Part shown: piece by piece, positions 40,057-48,281 of the stretch | Layout of the letters: each line of letters opens with the position of its first letter | Position numbering within the stretch: position 1 is the first letter of the stretch | Source of the DNA: Planctomycetota bacterium | GTDB lineage: Bacteria; Planctomycetota; Planctomycetia; Gemmatales; Gemmataceae | NCBI GenBank assembly: GCA_017306025.1 | Contig: JAFKJJ010000542.1 | Location: 1 to 48,281, forward strand | DNA length: 48,281 nucleotides | Direction of reading: 5' to 3' | Made by a program: the position numbers and the translations under genes | Notes under the pieces: model-generated | Databases searched by the model: none | What the model saw: the letters and a program-made list of their open reading frames with translations, nothing else | Told to the model about the DNA's origin: nothing

Positions 40057-41478
40057 ATGCGGCTCCTGCTCTCCTTCGCTGTCGCTTTATCACTCGCCTT
40101 CGGCTCACCGCTCTCTGCCGCCGACAGGCCGAACGTCATCGTCATGATGACCGACGACCAGCGGCACGACTTCATGTCGTGCGCCGGTCACCCGTTCATC
40201 CAGACGCCGAACACGGACCGGATCGCGAAAGAGGGCTACCGCTACACCAACATGTTCGTGACCAACGCGCTGTGCGCCCCCAGCCGGGCCACGCTCCTGA
40301 CGGGGCAATACTCGCACGCCAACGGCGTCCGCGACAACCTCGGCTCGAAGCTCAATCCCAACGCCCCGTGGCTGCCCGACGAGCTGCGGAGGCTCGGCTA
40401 CGAGGTCGCGTTCTGCGGCAAGTCGCACGTCCCGGGCCACTTCCGCGAAAAGACCTGGGACTACTACTTCGGCTTCCAGGGCCAGGGCAACTACCTCAAG
40501 CCGGTGATCGCCGAGAGCGGCCCCGACGGCAAGATCGGCCCCGACAAGCCTTACGAGGGCTGGATCGACGACGTCGTCACCGACAAGGCGATCGAGTGGA
40601 TGAAGCGAAAGCGCGAAAAACCGTTCGTGCTGTTCCTGTTCTTCAAGTCGCCACACCGCGCGTGGCAACCCGCACCGCGAAACAAGGACCTGTACGCCGA
40701 CGCGGCCGTGAAGAAGCCGGCCCTGTGGGACGACCCCGGTCAGGGGAAGCCGCGCGCGTTCCTGCAAGCGGCCAACATGATCGGCCAGTACCCGGACGTG
40801 AAGGACTTCGACGGGATGATTCGTGATTACTGCCGCTGTATCACCGGGGTGGACGACAACGTCGGCAAGGTGCTGAAGGCGCTCGACGACGGCAAGATTG
40901 CCGACGAAACCGCGCTGATGTACACGTCGGACAACGGGTTCTTCCTCGGCGAGTGGCAGCGGTTCGACAAGCGGTTCATGCACGAACCGAGCATCCGCGT
41001 TCCGCTCCTGCTGAAACTCCCGAAGGCGCTCAAGGGTTACCGACCGGTCGGGACGAAGCTCGACCCGATGGTGCTGAACGTGGACATCGCGCCGACGGTG
41101 CTCGAACTGGCGGGTGGAACGCCCCCGAAAACGATGCACGGCCGGAGCGTGATCCCGTTCGCGCTGACCCCGCCGGCCGGCCCGCTCCCGCCCCACATGA
41201 CCCCGCGCGACGCGTGGTATTACGAGTACTACGAGTTCCCGGACGTGTCGCACAACGTCAACCGCCACCGCGGCGTCCGCACGACGAAGTGGAAGTACAT
41301 CCATTATTACGATCCGCCCTTCAAATTCCGCGAAGAATATGAACTTTACGATCTGGAAAAAGACCCGGAGGAGCGGGTGAACCTCGCGAACCGCCCGGCA
41401 ATGCAGGCGACCGTGAAAGAGCTGAAAGGGAAACTGGAACAGCTCCGTAAGGAGCTTGGAGCGGCAGACGGGAAGTAA
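40057..41478 (+). CDS. Secreted sulfatase (formylglycine type I)
   Basis: 473 residues with signal peptide (MRLLLSFAVALSLAFGSPLSA). The metal site starts at VIVMMTDDQRHD, and the formylglycine motif is CAPSR (C73) within FVTNALCAPSRATLLTGQYS, so activation by a formylglycine-generating enzyme is expected. Later blocks are FCGKSHVPGH, VDDNVGKVLKALDD and YTSDNGFFLGEW. It should hydrolyse sulfate esters, as in the many planctomycete polysaccharide sulfatases; the substrate is unknown. A TATACT at 40024-40029 may be its -10 box. Confidence 0.94.
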   Translation: MRLLLSFAVALSLAFGSPLSAADRPNVIVMMTDDQRHDFMSCAGHPFIQTPNTDRIAKEGYRYTNMFVTNALCAPSRATLLTGQYSHANGVRDNLGSKLNPNAPWLPDELRRLGYEVAFCGKSHVPGHFREKTWDYYFGFQGQGNYLKPVIAESGPDGKIGPDKPYEGWIDDVVTDKAIEWMKRKREKPFVLFLFFKSPHRAWQPAPRNKDLYADAAVKKPALWDDPGQGKPRAFLQAANMIGQYPDVKDFDGMIRDYCRCITGVDDNVGKVLKALDDGKIADETALMYTSDNGFFLGEWQRFDKRFMHEPSIRVPLLLKLPKALKGYRPVGTKLDPMVLNVDIAPTVLELAGGTPPKTMHGRSVIPFALTPPAGPLPPHMTPRDAWYYEYYEFPDVSHNVNRHRGVRTTKWKYIHYYDPPFKFREEYELYDLEKDPEERVNLANRPAMQATVKELKGKLEQLRKELGAADGK

Positions 41479-41482
41479 GCGC

Positions 41483-43549
41483 TCACCGCCGGAGGTTGGC
41501 ACGCAAAAGCGCCTGCCAGTCCCAGACGGTCAGCGTCGTATCGACGTGAGCGACGACGAGGTACTTGCCGTCCGGCGTGACCGCAAACGTGGACACCTCG
41601 GCACCGGGGTCGAATCGGAACAATTCGACCCCGCTCTCCGGGTCGGAAACGCGCAGCAGCTTCGGCAGAGGCGGAGAGCTGATCGACAGCTTCGTGGCGG
41701 GGGTCAGCGCCAGTTCGGTGTCCGCCCGCTCCGGTCCGACCACCCCAGCAACCACGAACCGGCCGTCAGGGGTAAAGATCGGGTAAGAGCCGACGTGGGA
41801 CCACTCGCCGGCGACGCGCGAGGCGGTCAGGGACCACGACCGCAACTGCCACCCGCTCTCGTAAGCGTACCCGCACCCGGTGAGCAGCCGGCGCCCGTCC
41901 GGGCTGAACGCCACCGGGCTGGCGCACGGCGGGTCGGCGCGCTCGCAACCGCCCCGGTAGGTCGCGGAATAAACGTCCAGATTCTGCCACTGACCCGAAT
42001 CGGTCCGGAGCACCGCGAGCCCCGCGGGTCCGCCGGACGCGAGCCGCGACCCGTCCGGCGAGAGCAGCACGAACGCGTTGCGCTCGAACTCGCGGACCGA
42101 CCGGAGCACCCGGCCGGACGGCACCTCGTACCGCAGGAACGCGCCATCGCCGTGGACCCAGAACCCGCCCCCCGGGTCGAGCCCGAGGCCGCGTCGCCCC
42201 CAGCGCGGGTCGCCGACCGTCTCGCGGTACACCTCGGCACCGGTGTCCGCGTTCCACACGACCAGCGGACTCCCGTTTCCGGTCTTCGTGTAGTCCGTCC
42301 CGACCGCGAGGTGTCCGTCGGGCGTCAGGTGGGCGTTCGTCACCATCGTGTGGTCCCCGAGCCGGCACCGGATCGCGCCCGACGGGAGATCCCAGACCAC
42401 CGAATCGCCGCCCGTGGTGAGCATCCGTCGCCCGTCGGTCGAAAAGCGGAGCGCGTTCACCGCCCTCGTCGGGAACCGATCGAGGTACGGGTGGAGCGGC
42501 CGGTTCGTGCGCCCGTCGACGAGGCGCAGGTACCGGCCCACGCGCTCCGCGCGGACCGCCCCGTCGGGTGAAAGGACCGGTCCGAACGGGTCCGCGGCAC
42601 CGGGCGGGCGCCCGCCCAGCGGCGTCAGCGCGTCGGGGTCGAACTCGACCCCCTCGCTCGCGTTCGACTCGCGAACGTACAGGCGCCCGTCCTGTTGCCA
42701 CACCTGCCAGAAACCGCCTCCGGCCCGGGAGGGCACCGCGGACGCCACCCGCTCGCCGGTCGCCGCGTCGAACACGGCCATGTGGGGTCTGGTCCATACG
42801 AGCACGCGGTTGGGCCGGACCCAGACGACCGACACCCCGTTGGAGTGCTGCTCGCCCGGCAGCACGAGCGTGCGCCGCGGGCCGCCCGCGGCCGGCCATA
42901 CCCACGCGACCCCCTTGTAGGCGGGCGACGTGACCGGCCCGCCTTCCGGAACGGTTTCGGAGTAATGGCCGGCCGCGACCCAGTGCCCGTCCCAGGAGAA
43001 CGCCACGTCGTAAATCGGGTCGGTACCGAGGACCGCGAGCGGGCGGCCGGTTTCGAGGCTCCAGACCGCGAGCCTCCCGTCCCACCCGCGGCCCGCCAGG
43101 GACCGCAGATCGGGGGCCAGCGCGCCGGTACACTCGACCTGGCACGCGACCGCACCGGTCGCGGTGTCGAAGACCACCACCCGCGCGAGGTCGTAGGTGA
43201 CGAGCAACCGGTCGCCGTCGGGGGTGTAACCCGTCACCGAGACATACTGACCGGGGCCGCGCGGGTCCAAATAGCGGCGCCGCTCCCGTGCGGAAGCCAC
43301 GTCCCACTCGATCACGTCCGCGCGGCCGTCGCCGAGCGCGGCGACGGCCGTCGAGTCGGGGCTGAACACCGGCGCGCCGGCCCCGAGCTGGCGCAAGCGC
43401 GGGTCACCGAGCCGGGCGATTAGCGTGCTCGATTTGTTCGCGTCCGCCTTCGACACGGCTCGGGTTGCGACCGTCTCCGACCCGGGAACCAGCGCGAGAT
43501 ACAGTCCGGCGGAAACGACCAACAGGAGCAACAGCCGACGCCGCGCCAT
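41483..43549 (-). CDS. Membrane-anchored WD40-like beta-propeller protein
   Basis: 688 residues from ATG 43549. An N-terminal membrane segment (MARRRLLLLLVVSAGLYLAL) is followed by repeating blades with xFSPDxxxxA and xxWD patterns: APVFSPDSTAVAALGDG, VTGYTPDGDRLLVTYD, LRFSTDGRRMLTTGGDSVVW, VAFSPDGRRLLTGCG and FAVTPDGKYLVVAHVDTT. It probably carries two propellers. It is a binding scaffold facing the periplasm by prediction; the partner is unknown. It is tail-to-tail with the sulfatase (4-nt gap). Confidence 0.85.
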   Translation of the reverse strand: MARRRLLLLLVVSAGLYLALVPGSETVATRAVSKADANKSSTLIARLGDPRLRQLGAGAPVFSPDSTAVAALGDGRADVIEWDVASARERRRYLDPRGPGQYVSVTGYTPDGDRLLVTYDLARVVVFDTATGAVACQVECTGALAPDLRSLAGRGWDGRLAVWSLETGRPLAVLGTDPIYDVAFSWDGHWVAAGHYSETVPEGGPVTSPAYKGVAWVWPAAGGPRRTLVLPGEQHSNGVSVVWVRPNRVLVWTRPHMAVFDAATGERVASAVPSRAGGGFWQVWQQDGRLYVRESNASEGVEFDPDALTPLGGRPPGAADPFGPVLSPDGAVRAERVGRYLRLVDGRTNRPLHPYLDRFPTRAVNALRFSTDGRRMLTTGGDSVVWDLPSGAIRCRLGDHTMVTNAHLTPDGHLAVGTDYTKTGNGSPLVVWNADTGAEVYRETVGDPRWGRRGLGLDPGGGFWVHGDGAFLRYEVPSGRVLRSVREFERNAFVLLSPDGSRLASGGPAGLAVLRTDSGQWQNLDVYSATYRGGCERADPPCASPVAFSPDGRRLLTGCGYAYESGWQLRSWSLTASRVAGEWSHVGSYPIFTPDGRFVVAGVVGPERADTELALTPATKLSISSPPLPKLLRVSDPESGVELFRFDPGAEVSTFAVTPDGKYLVVAHVDTTLTVWDWQALLRANLRR

Positions 43550-43722
43550 GATCCGGCCTCCGCAAGCGCACACGGTCCATCAGATCGACGAAGAGCCCGG
43601 TCATTCGGCCTGCCAATTCGCCTTTCTTCCTCCCGGTCGTTCCTGCCACTCTGACACCACGGGCCGCCTGCCCCGCCAAAGACATTTCGCCAACCCCTTA
43701 CTGAATCGCCAGTTGCGCCACG

Positions 43723-43728
43723 TATAAT
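43723..43728 (+). promoter_or_regulatory. -10 box upstream of groEL1; no CIRCE
   Basis: TATAAT, 70 nt before the groEL1 ATG; the -35 is poor (TTACTG at 43698-43703, 19-nt spacer). No TTAGCACTC-N9-GAGTGCTAA element is present, so HrcA control is not supported. Confidence 0.45.
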
Positions 43729-43798
43729 TCGCGGCACGCGCCTTGCATGCTCGCGGCGGCAGCTATCCCTATCGTTACCTTCAGGCGGATAGACAACG

Positions 43799-45526
43799 AT
43801 GTCAGCCAAGCAACTTTCCTACGCCGACGACGCGCGCCAGAAGCTCCTCGCCGGGGCCAGCAAGCTCGCACGTGCCGTCCGCGCCACCCTCGGCCCCCGC
43901 GGCCGTAACGCCGTGCTCGACAAGGGCTGGGGTTCGCCGAACGTCACCAAGGACGGCGTTACCGTCGCCGAGGACATCGAGCTGAAAGACCCATTCGAGA
44001 ACATGGGTGCTCAGCTCGTGAAGGAGGCCGCGTCGAAGACCTCCGACGTGGCCGGCGACGGCACCACCACCGCGACCGTCCTCGCGGAGTTCATCTTCGA
44101 CCGCGGGCTCTCCGCGGTGGCCGCCGGGCGCGACCCGATGGCCCTCGTCCGCGGCATCCAGAAGGGCGTCGAGTCGGTCGTCGACGAGTTGCACAAGATC
44201 GCCGAGGAGATCGACCCGAAGGACAACAAGTCGATCACCGAGGTCGCCAGCATCGCGGCCAACAACGATAAGGAGATCGGCAAGAAGTTGGCCGAGGCGA
44301 TGAAGCTCGTCGGCGCGACCAACGGCGTCATCACGATCGAAGAGGGCAAGACCGCGGACACGCAGGTGGTCGTGGTCCAGGGTATGCAGTTCGACCGCGG
44401 GTACCTCTCGCCGCACTTCGTCACCAACCCGGAGTCGGTGACGTGCGAGTTCGAGAACGCGGCCGTCCTCATCTACGAAGAGAAGATCAGCAGTCTCAAG
44501 CAGATCATTCCGCTCCTGGAGTGGGCCGCGAAGGAGAAGGAAAAGCTCCTCATCATCGCCGAGGACGTCGAGGGCGAGGCGCTGGCCGGGCTGGTGCTGA
44601 ACAAGCTCAAGGGCGTGCTGCACGTGTGCGCGGTGAAGGCGCCGGGTTACGGCGACCGCCGCAAGGCGATGCTCGAAGACATCGCGATCCTCACCGGCGG
44701 CAAGGCGATCTTCAAGGACCTCGGCGTCCAGATCGACGCGACCGTCGCGGGCAAGGGCGGCACCGTTCCGATGGTGGTCGCCGACGGCTACCTCGGCCGG
44801 GCCAAGAAGGTGAAGATCGACGCCGAGAACACGACCGTCACCGAAGGCAGGGGCGACAAGAAGGCGATCGAGGGGCGGGCGGAGTCGATCCGCAAGGAGA
44901 TCGAGAAGACCGAGAGCGAGTACGACCGCGAGAAGCTGCAAGAGCGGCTCGCGAAGCTCGCGGGCGGCGTGGCCCAGGTGAAGGTCGGCGGCGCGACCGA
45001 GACCGCCATGAAGGAGCGGAAGGCGCTCTACGAGGACAGCCTGCACGCGACCCGCGCGGCGCTGGCCGAGGGCATCGTCCCCGGCGGCGGCGTGGCGCTC
45101 CTGAACGCCCGCAAGGTTCTCGAAAAGGCGATGAAGGGCGACGACGACGAGGCCGCCGGCCTGGCGGTGCTCTTCAAGGCGCTGGAGATGCCGTGCCGGC
45201 TGATCGCCGAGAACGCGGGCGAGGACGGCACCGTGGTCGTGTCCCGCATCCTCAAGGCGAAGGACAAGAATCACGGCTGGAACGGCGACACCGGCGAGTA
45301 CACCGACCTCCGCAAGTCCGGCGTCATCGACCCGGTGAAGGTGACCCGCAGCGCCCTCCAGAACGGCGCCAGCGTCGCGTGCCTGCTGCTCACCACCGAG
45401 TGCATGATCGCGGACATCCCCGAGCCGAAGAAGGCCGGCGGCGACCACCACGACGATCACCACGGCGGCGGCATGGGTGGCATGGGTGGCATGGGCGGAA
45501 TGGGTGGCATGGGCGGAATGATGTAA
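43799..45526 (+). CDS. groL: Chaperonin GroEL, copy 1 (GGM tail with His/Asp stretch)
   Basis: 575 residues. ATPase motifs [14 protein letters not shown] and the early [14 protein letters not shown] are intact, as is [11 protein letters not shown]. The C-terminus is [18 protein letters not shown] and further GGM repeats, the flexible tail that projects into the folding cavity, here with a His/Asp block before it. The apical domain has an insertion around [20 protein letters not shown] relative to E. coli. It folds proteins with GroES, whose gene follows after a repeat-filled 170-nt gap. Confidence 0.95.
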   Translation: MSAKQLSYADDARQKLLAGASKLARAVRATLGPRGRNAVLDKGWGSPNVTKDGVTVAEDIELKDPFENMGAQLVKEAASKTSDVAGDGTTTATVLAEFIFDRGLSAVAAGRDPMALVRGIQKGVESVVDELHKIAEEIDPKDNKSITEVASIAANNDKEIGKKLAEAMKLVGATNGVITIEEGKTADTQVVVVQGMQFDRGYLSPHFVTNPESVTCEFENAAVLIYEEKISSLKQIIPLLEWAAKEKEKLLIIAEDVEGEALAGLVLNKLKGVLHVCAVKAPGYGDRRKAMLEDIAILTGGKAIFKDLGVQIDATVAGKGGTVPMVVADGYLGRAKKVKIDAENTTVTEGRGDKKAIEGRAESIRKEIEKTESEYDREKLQERLAKLAGGVAQVKVGGATETAMKERKALYEDSLHATRAALAEGIVPGGGVALLNARKVLEKAMKGDDDEAAGLAVLFKALEMPCRLIAENAGEDGTVVVSRILKAKDKNHGWNGDTGEYTDLRKSGVIDPVKVTRSALQNGASVACLLLTTECMIADIPEPKKAGGDHHDDHHGGGMGGMGGMGGMGGMGGMM

Positions 45527-45539
45527 CGCGCGTTTACGC

Positions 45540-45672
45540 GGGCGCCCTCGAATCGAGCGCCCCCGTTCGCACCCAGGACAACGCCTGGGCTGAGAAACCT
45601 CAGACCGACGCCTGAAAAACAAATGCACCCCCCAAGGGGGTGCGATTCCTCAGCCCAGGGCAACGCCCTGGG
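45540..45672. repeat. Cluster of hairpins between groEL1 and groES
   Basis: Three structures: a stem at 45540-45551/45553-45562, a tight hairpin GCACCCCCC/GGGGGTGC at 45625-45643, and CCCAGGG (45654-45660) / CCCTGGG (45666-45672), with a degenerate inverted copy at 45572-45589. The modules are the same as in the repeat at 19982-20125. Confidence 0.7.
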
Positions 45673-45696
45673 AACCGACGCACCGGGAGCACAACA

Positions 45697-46008
45697 ATGG
45701 CGAAAGCAGAGAAGCAACTGACCCTCAAGCCGCTCGACGACCGCGTGGTTCTGGAGCCGCTGGAGGCGGAAGACAAGACGACCGGCGGTATCCTGTTGCC
45801 CGACACCGCCAAGCAAAAGCCCCAGCAGGGCAAGGTGGTCGCGGTCGGACCCGGCAAGCTGTCCGACAAGGGCAGCCGCACCGCGCTGGCGGTGAAGGTC
45901 GGCGACACCGTCCTGTTCGGCAAGTACAGCGGGTCGGACGTCGAGGTGAACGGCAAGGAATACAAGATCGTCCGCGAGAGCGAGATCCTCGGTAAGATCG
46001 CGAAGTAA
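45697..46008 (+). CDS. groS: Co-chaperonin GroES
   Basis: 103 residues from ATG 45697, with GGGAG upstream; the frame stays open to 45640 through a repeat, which is not coding. [15 protein letters not shown] opens the beta-barrel, the mobile loop is [20 protein letters not shown], and the end is [11 protein letters not shown]. It caps GroEL. As the only groES here it must serve both GroELs unless another copy exists elsewhere. Confidence 0.96.
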   Translation: MAKAEKQLTLKPLDDRVVLEPLEAEDKTTGGILLPDTAKQKPQQGKVVAVGPGKLSDKGSRTALAVKVGDTVLFGKYSGSDVEVNGKEYKIVRESEILGKIAK

Positions 46009-46021
46009 CGGGGCGCGGTGA

Positions 46022-46132
46022 GCGGTGAATCGTGAGCGGTGGGCGATGAGTCCGGTCGGGATTCTCGCTCGCCGCTGGTTCGAACACCGACCTCACCACC
46101 CACCACTCACCACTCACCAACTCACCAGGTGC
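46022..46132. repeat. GTGAGCGGTG / CACCACTCAC inverted repeat
   Basis: Two GTGAGCGGTG words (starting near 46019 and 46033) face CCACCACTCACCACTCACC near 46100-46120. The loose long-range inverted repeat lies just before groEL2, similar in type to the one at 8359-8439. Confidence 0.5.
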
Positions 46133-46136
46133 AACG

Positions 46137-47822
46137 ATGCCTAAGCAACTGCTCTACACCGACGACGCCCGAAAGAAGCTGCTCGCCGGCGCCGAGAAGC
46201 TGGCCCGCGCGGTCGGCTCCACGCTCGGGCCGACCGGGCGGAACGTCATCATCGACAAGTCGTTCGGCGGGCCGACCGTCACCAAGGACGGCGTCACCGT
46301 CTCGAAGGAGATCGACCTGCCCGACCCGTTCGAGAACATGGGCGCCAAGCTCGTGAACGCGGTCGCGCAGAAGACCAGCGACACCGCCGGCGACGGCACC
46401 ACCACCGCGACCATCCTGGCCCTGGCGGTCTACCAGGAGGGGCTGCGGAACATCACGGCCGGCGCCAACCCGATGGCCGTCAAGCGCGGCATCGACAAGG
46501 CCGTCGCGGCCGCGGTCAAGCACCTCGAAGAGAACCTCACGAAGAAGGTGTCCAAGAAGGAAGAGGTGCAGCAGGTCGCCTCGATCTCCGCGAACAACGA
46601 TCCGAAGATCGGCGCGATGATGGCCGAGGCGTTCGAGAAGATCGGCAAGGACGGCGTCATCACCGTCGAGGAGGGCAAGACCTCCGAGACCGTGTCGGAG
46701 TTCGTCGGGGGCATGCAGTTCGACAAGGGCTACATCTCGCCGTACTTCGTCGTCAACACGCCCGAGTTGAAGTGGGAGCAGAGCAACGTCTCGGTCCTGC
46801 TGTACGAAAAGAAGCTGGCCAACGTGCGCGAGATGATTCCCCTTCTGGAGACCGTCCGGCAGGCCGGCAGCCCGCTCCTGATCGTCGCCGAGGACGTCGA
46901 GAGCGAGGCCCTGGCGGCGCTGGTGGTGAACCGGCTGCGCGGCTACATCGAGGTGTGCGCGGTGAAGGCGCCCGGCTTCGGCGACCGCCGCAAGGCCATG
47001 ATGGAAGACATCGCGGTGCTGACCGGCGGCCAGTTCGTCAGTGAGGACCGCGGGATCGCGCTGGACAGCGTGGACGAGCCCAGCCAGGCGGCTGCGGCCC
47101 GCGGCGCCCGTCCGGAGCCGAAGGTGGCCGCCATGCTCGGCCACGCGGACCAGGTGATCGTGGACAAGGAGAACTGCACGATCATCGTCGAGCCGGACAA
47201 GGAACGGGACGCGGCGATCAAGGCCCGCGTGCAGACGATCCGCACGCAAATGAACCAAACGGAGAGCGAGTACGACAAGGAGAAGTTCTCCGAGCGGCTG
47301 GCGAAGTTGGTCGGCGGCGTCGCGATCGTCAAGGTCGGGGCCTCGACCGAGGCCGAAATGAAGCAGACCAAGGGCCGCGTCGAGGACGCGCTGCACGCGA
47401 CCCGCGCCGCGGTGGCCGAGGGCATCGTCCCCGGCGGCGGCGTGGCACTGCTGCGGTGCGTGCCGGTCGTCGAGGCGCTGAGCGAAAAGCTCAGGGGCGA
47501 CGAGCGGATCGGGGCGGAGATCGTGGCCCGCGCCCTGACCAAGCCGATCCGCACGATCGCCGAGAACGGCGGCGTGGACGGCGCGGTGGTGGCCGACGAG
47601 GTGATCGCCCGCGGCGAGAAGAACCCGAACGTCGGCTACAACGCCAACACCGGCGATTACGAGGACATGTTCAAGGCCGGCGTCCTCGACCCGCTCCGCG
47701 TCACCCGCAGCGCGTTGCAGAACGCGGCCAGCATCGCCAGCCTGATGCTGACGACCGAGGTGATGGTCACCCGCATCGACGAGGACGACAAGAAGAAGCC
47801 GGTGACGGGGGCGATCGCCTGA
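46137..47822 (+). CDS. groL: Chaperonin GroEL, copy 2 (no GGM tail)
   Basis: 561 residues. [33 protein letters not shown] and [11 protein letters not shown] show an intact chaperonin ATPase. The C-terminus ends [15 protein letters not shown] without Gly-Met repeats. The apical region carries an extra loop ([19 protein letters not shown]) not present in copy 1. The two copies are clearly diverged paralogues, so specialised clients are likely. It lies 128 nt after groES and before dnaJ, a chaperone order reported in other planctomycetes. Confidence 0.95.
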   Translation: MPKQLLYTDDARKKLLAGAEKLARAVGSTLGPTGRNVIIDKSFGGPTVTKDGVTVSKEIDLPDPFENMGAKLVNAVAQKTSDTAGDGTTTATILALAVYQEGLRNITAGANPMAVKRGIDKAVAAAVKHLEENLTKKVSKKEEVQQVASISANNDPKIGAMMAEAFEKIGKDGVITVEEGKTSETVSEFVGGMQFDKGYISPYFVVNTPELKWEQSNVSVLLYEKKLANVREMIPLLETVRQAGSPLLIVAEDVESEALAALVVNRLRGYIEVCAVKAPGFGDRRKAMMEDIAVLTGGQFVSEDRGIALDSVDEPSQAAAARGARPEPKVAAMLGHADQVIVDKENCTIIVEPDKERDAAIKARVQTIRTQMNQTESEYDKEKFSERLAKLVGGVAIVKVGASTEAEMKQTKGRVEDALHATRAAVAEGIVPGGGVALLRCVPVVEALSEKLRGDERIGAEIVARALTKPIRTIAENGGVDGAVVADEVIARGEKNPNVGYNANTGDYEDMFKAGVLDPLRVTRSALQNAASIASLMLTTEVMVTRIDEDDKKKPVTGAIA

Positions 47823-47827
47823 GTAAA

Positions 47828-48281
<454 letters not shown>

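Noticed and set aside
43550-43798. CIRCE/HrcA operator before groEL1
   Set aside because: The TTAGCACTC...GAGTGCTAA inverted repeat is absent on both strands.

Overview
The window is high-GC DNA from a planctomycete of the Gemmataceae type (Gemmata or a close relative). Four things point there. Two proteins belong to the expanded Gemmata family that ends in a ADILxHCR...HVRGCWVIDLLLG-like motif. There is a PVC-type CxxCH protein, a DUF1080 protein and a sulfatase. An ECF sigma factor is followed by a Ser/Thr kinase. Many gaps hold palindromic repeats. The taxonomic call is inferred from content; no 16S rRNA or tRNA gene was seen.

Region by region: 1-2.0 kb holds two prenyltransferase/squalene-cyclase-fold genes, the first truncated by the window edge. 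2.0-3.8 kb (minus) holds hisI, a zinc-ribbon membrane protein and a DUF1080 hydrolase. panD (plus) follows. 4.2-10.8 kb (minus) is one long unit reading E1 alpha, E1 beta, E2 of a 2-oxo acid dehydrogenase and then two GT87-like membrane proteins; its E3 (lpd) lies apart at 18.6 kb. 11.1-13.7 kb is a membrane spermidine-synthase-like protein. 13.8-15.4 kb is a lower-GC, three-gene operon of unknown function with overlapping stops and starts. 15.5-18.2 kb has an S46 dipeptidyl peptidase and a zinc-ribbon protein. 20.1-23.2 kb has two members of the Gemmata family, MarC, and an ADP-ribosylglycohydrolase gene cut in two by one of those family genes. 23.4-26.2 kb holds two tandem secreted paralogues. 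26.3-30.4 kb (minus) holds argG, an S9 peptidase and a NadD-like protein. 30.5-32.7 kb holds a JAMM peptidase, a VWA protein and an unknown. 32.7-33.9 kb is a divergent protoglobin/Rrf2 pair with a palindromic operator between them. 34-43.5 kb holds the PVC cytochrome-like protein, sigma factor and kinase, a 2OG-Fe(II) oxygenase, a sulfatase and a WD40-type beta-propeller protein. 43.8-48.3 kb is a chaperone cluster groEL-groES-groEL-dnaJ, with dnaJ cut by the window end.

The strongest observation is the insertion at 21759-22478. A 720-bp, roughly 50% GC block carrying a single Gemmata-family gene splits an otherwise intact ADP-ribosylglycohydrolase gene, with a 13-bp near-identical duplication at both ends. 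This suggests the expanded family spreads as single-gene cassettes. Second, palindromic repeats are not confined to gaps. One is read in frame as the E2 interdomain linker, another supplies the N-terminus of a membrane protein, and a 50-bp perfect-arm hairpin separates groEL2 from dnaJ. Third, the protoglobin/Rrf2 pair looks like a compact gas- or redox-responsive switch.
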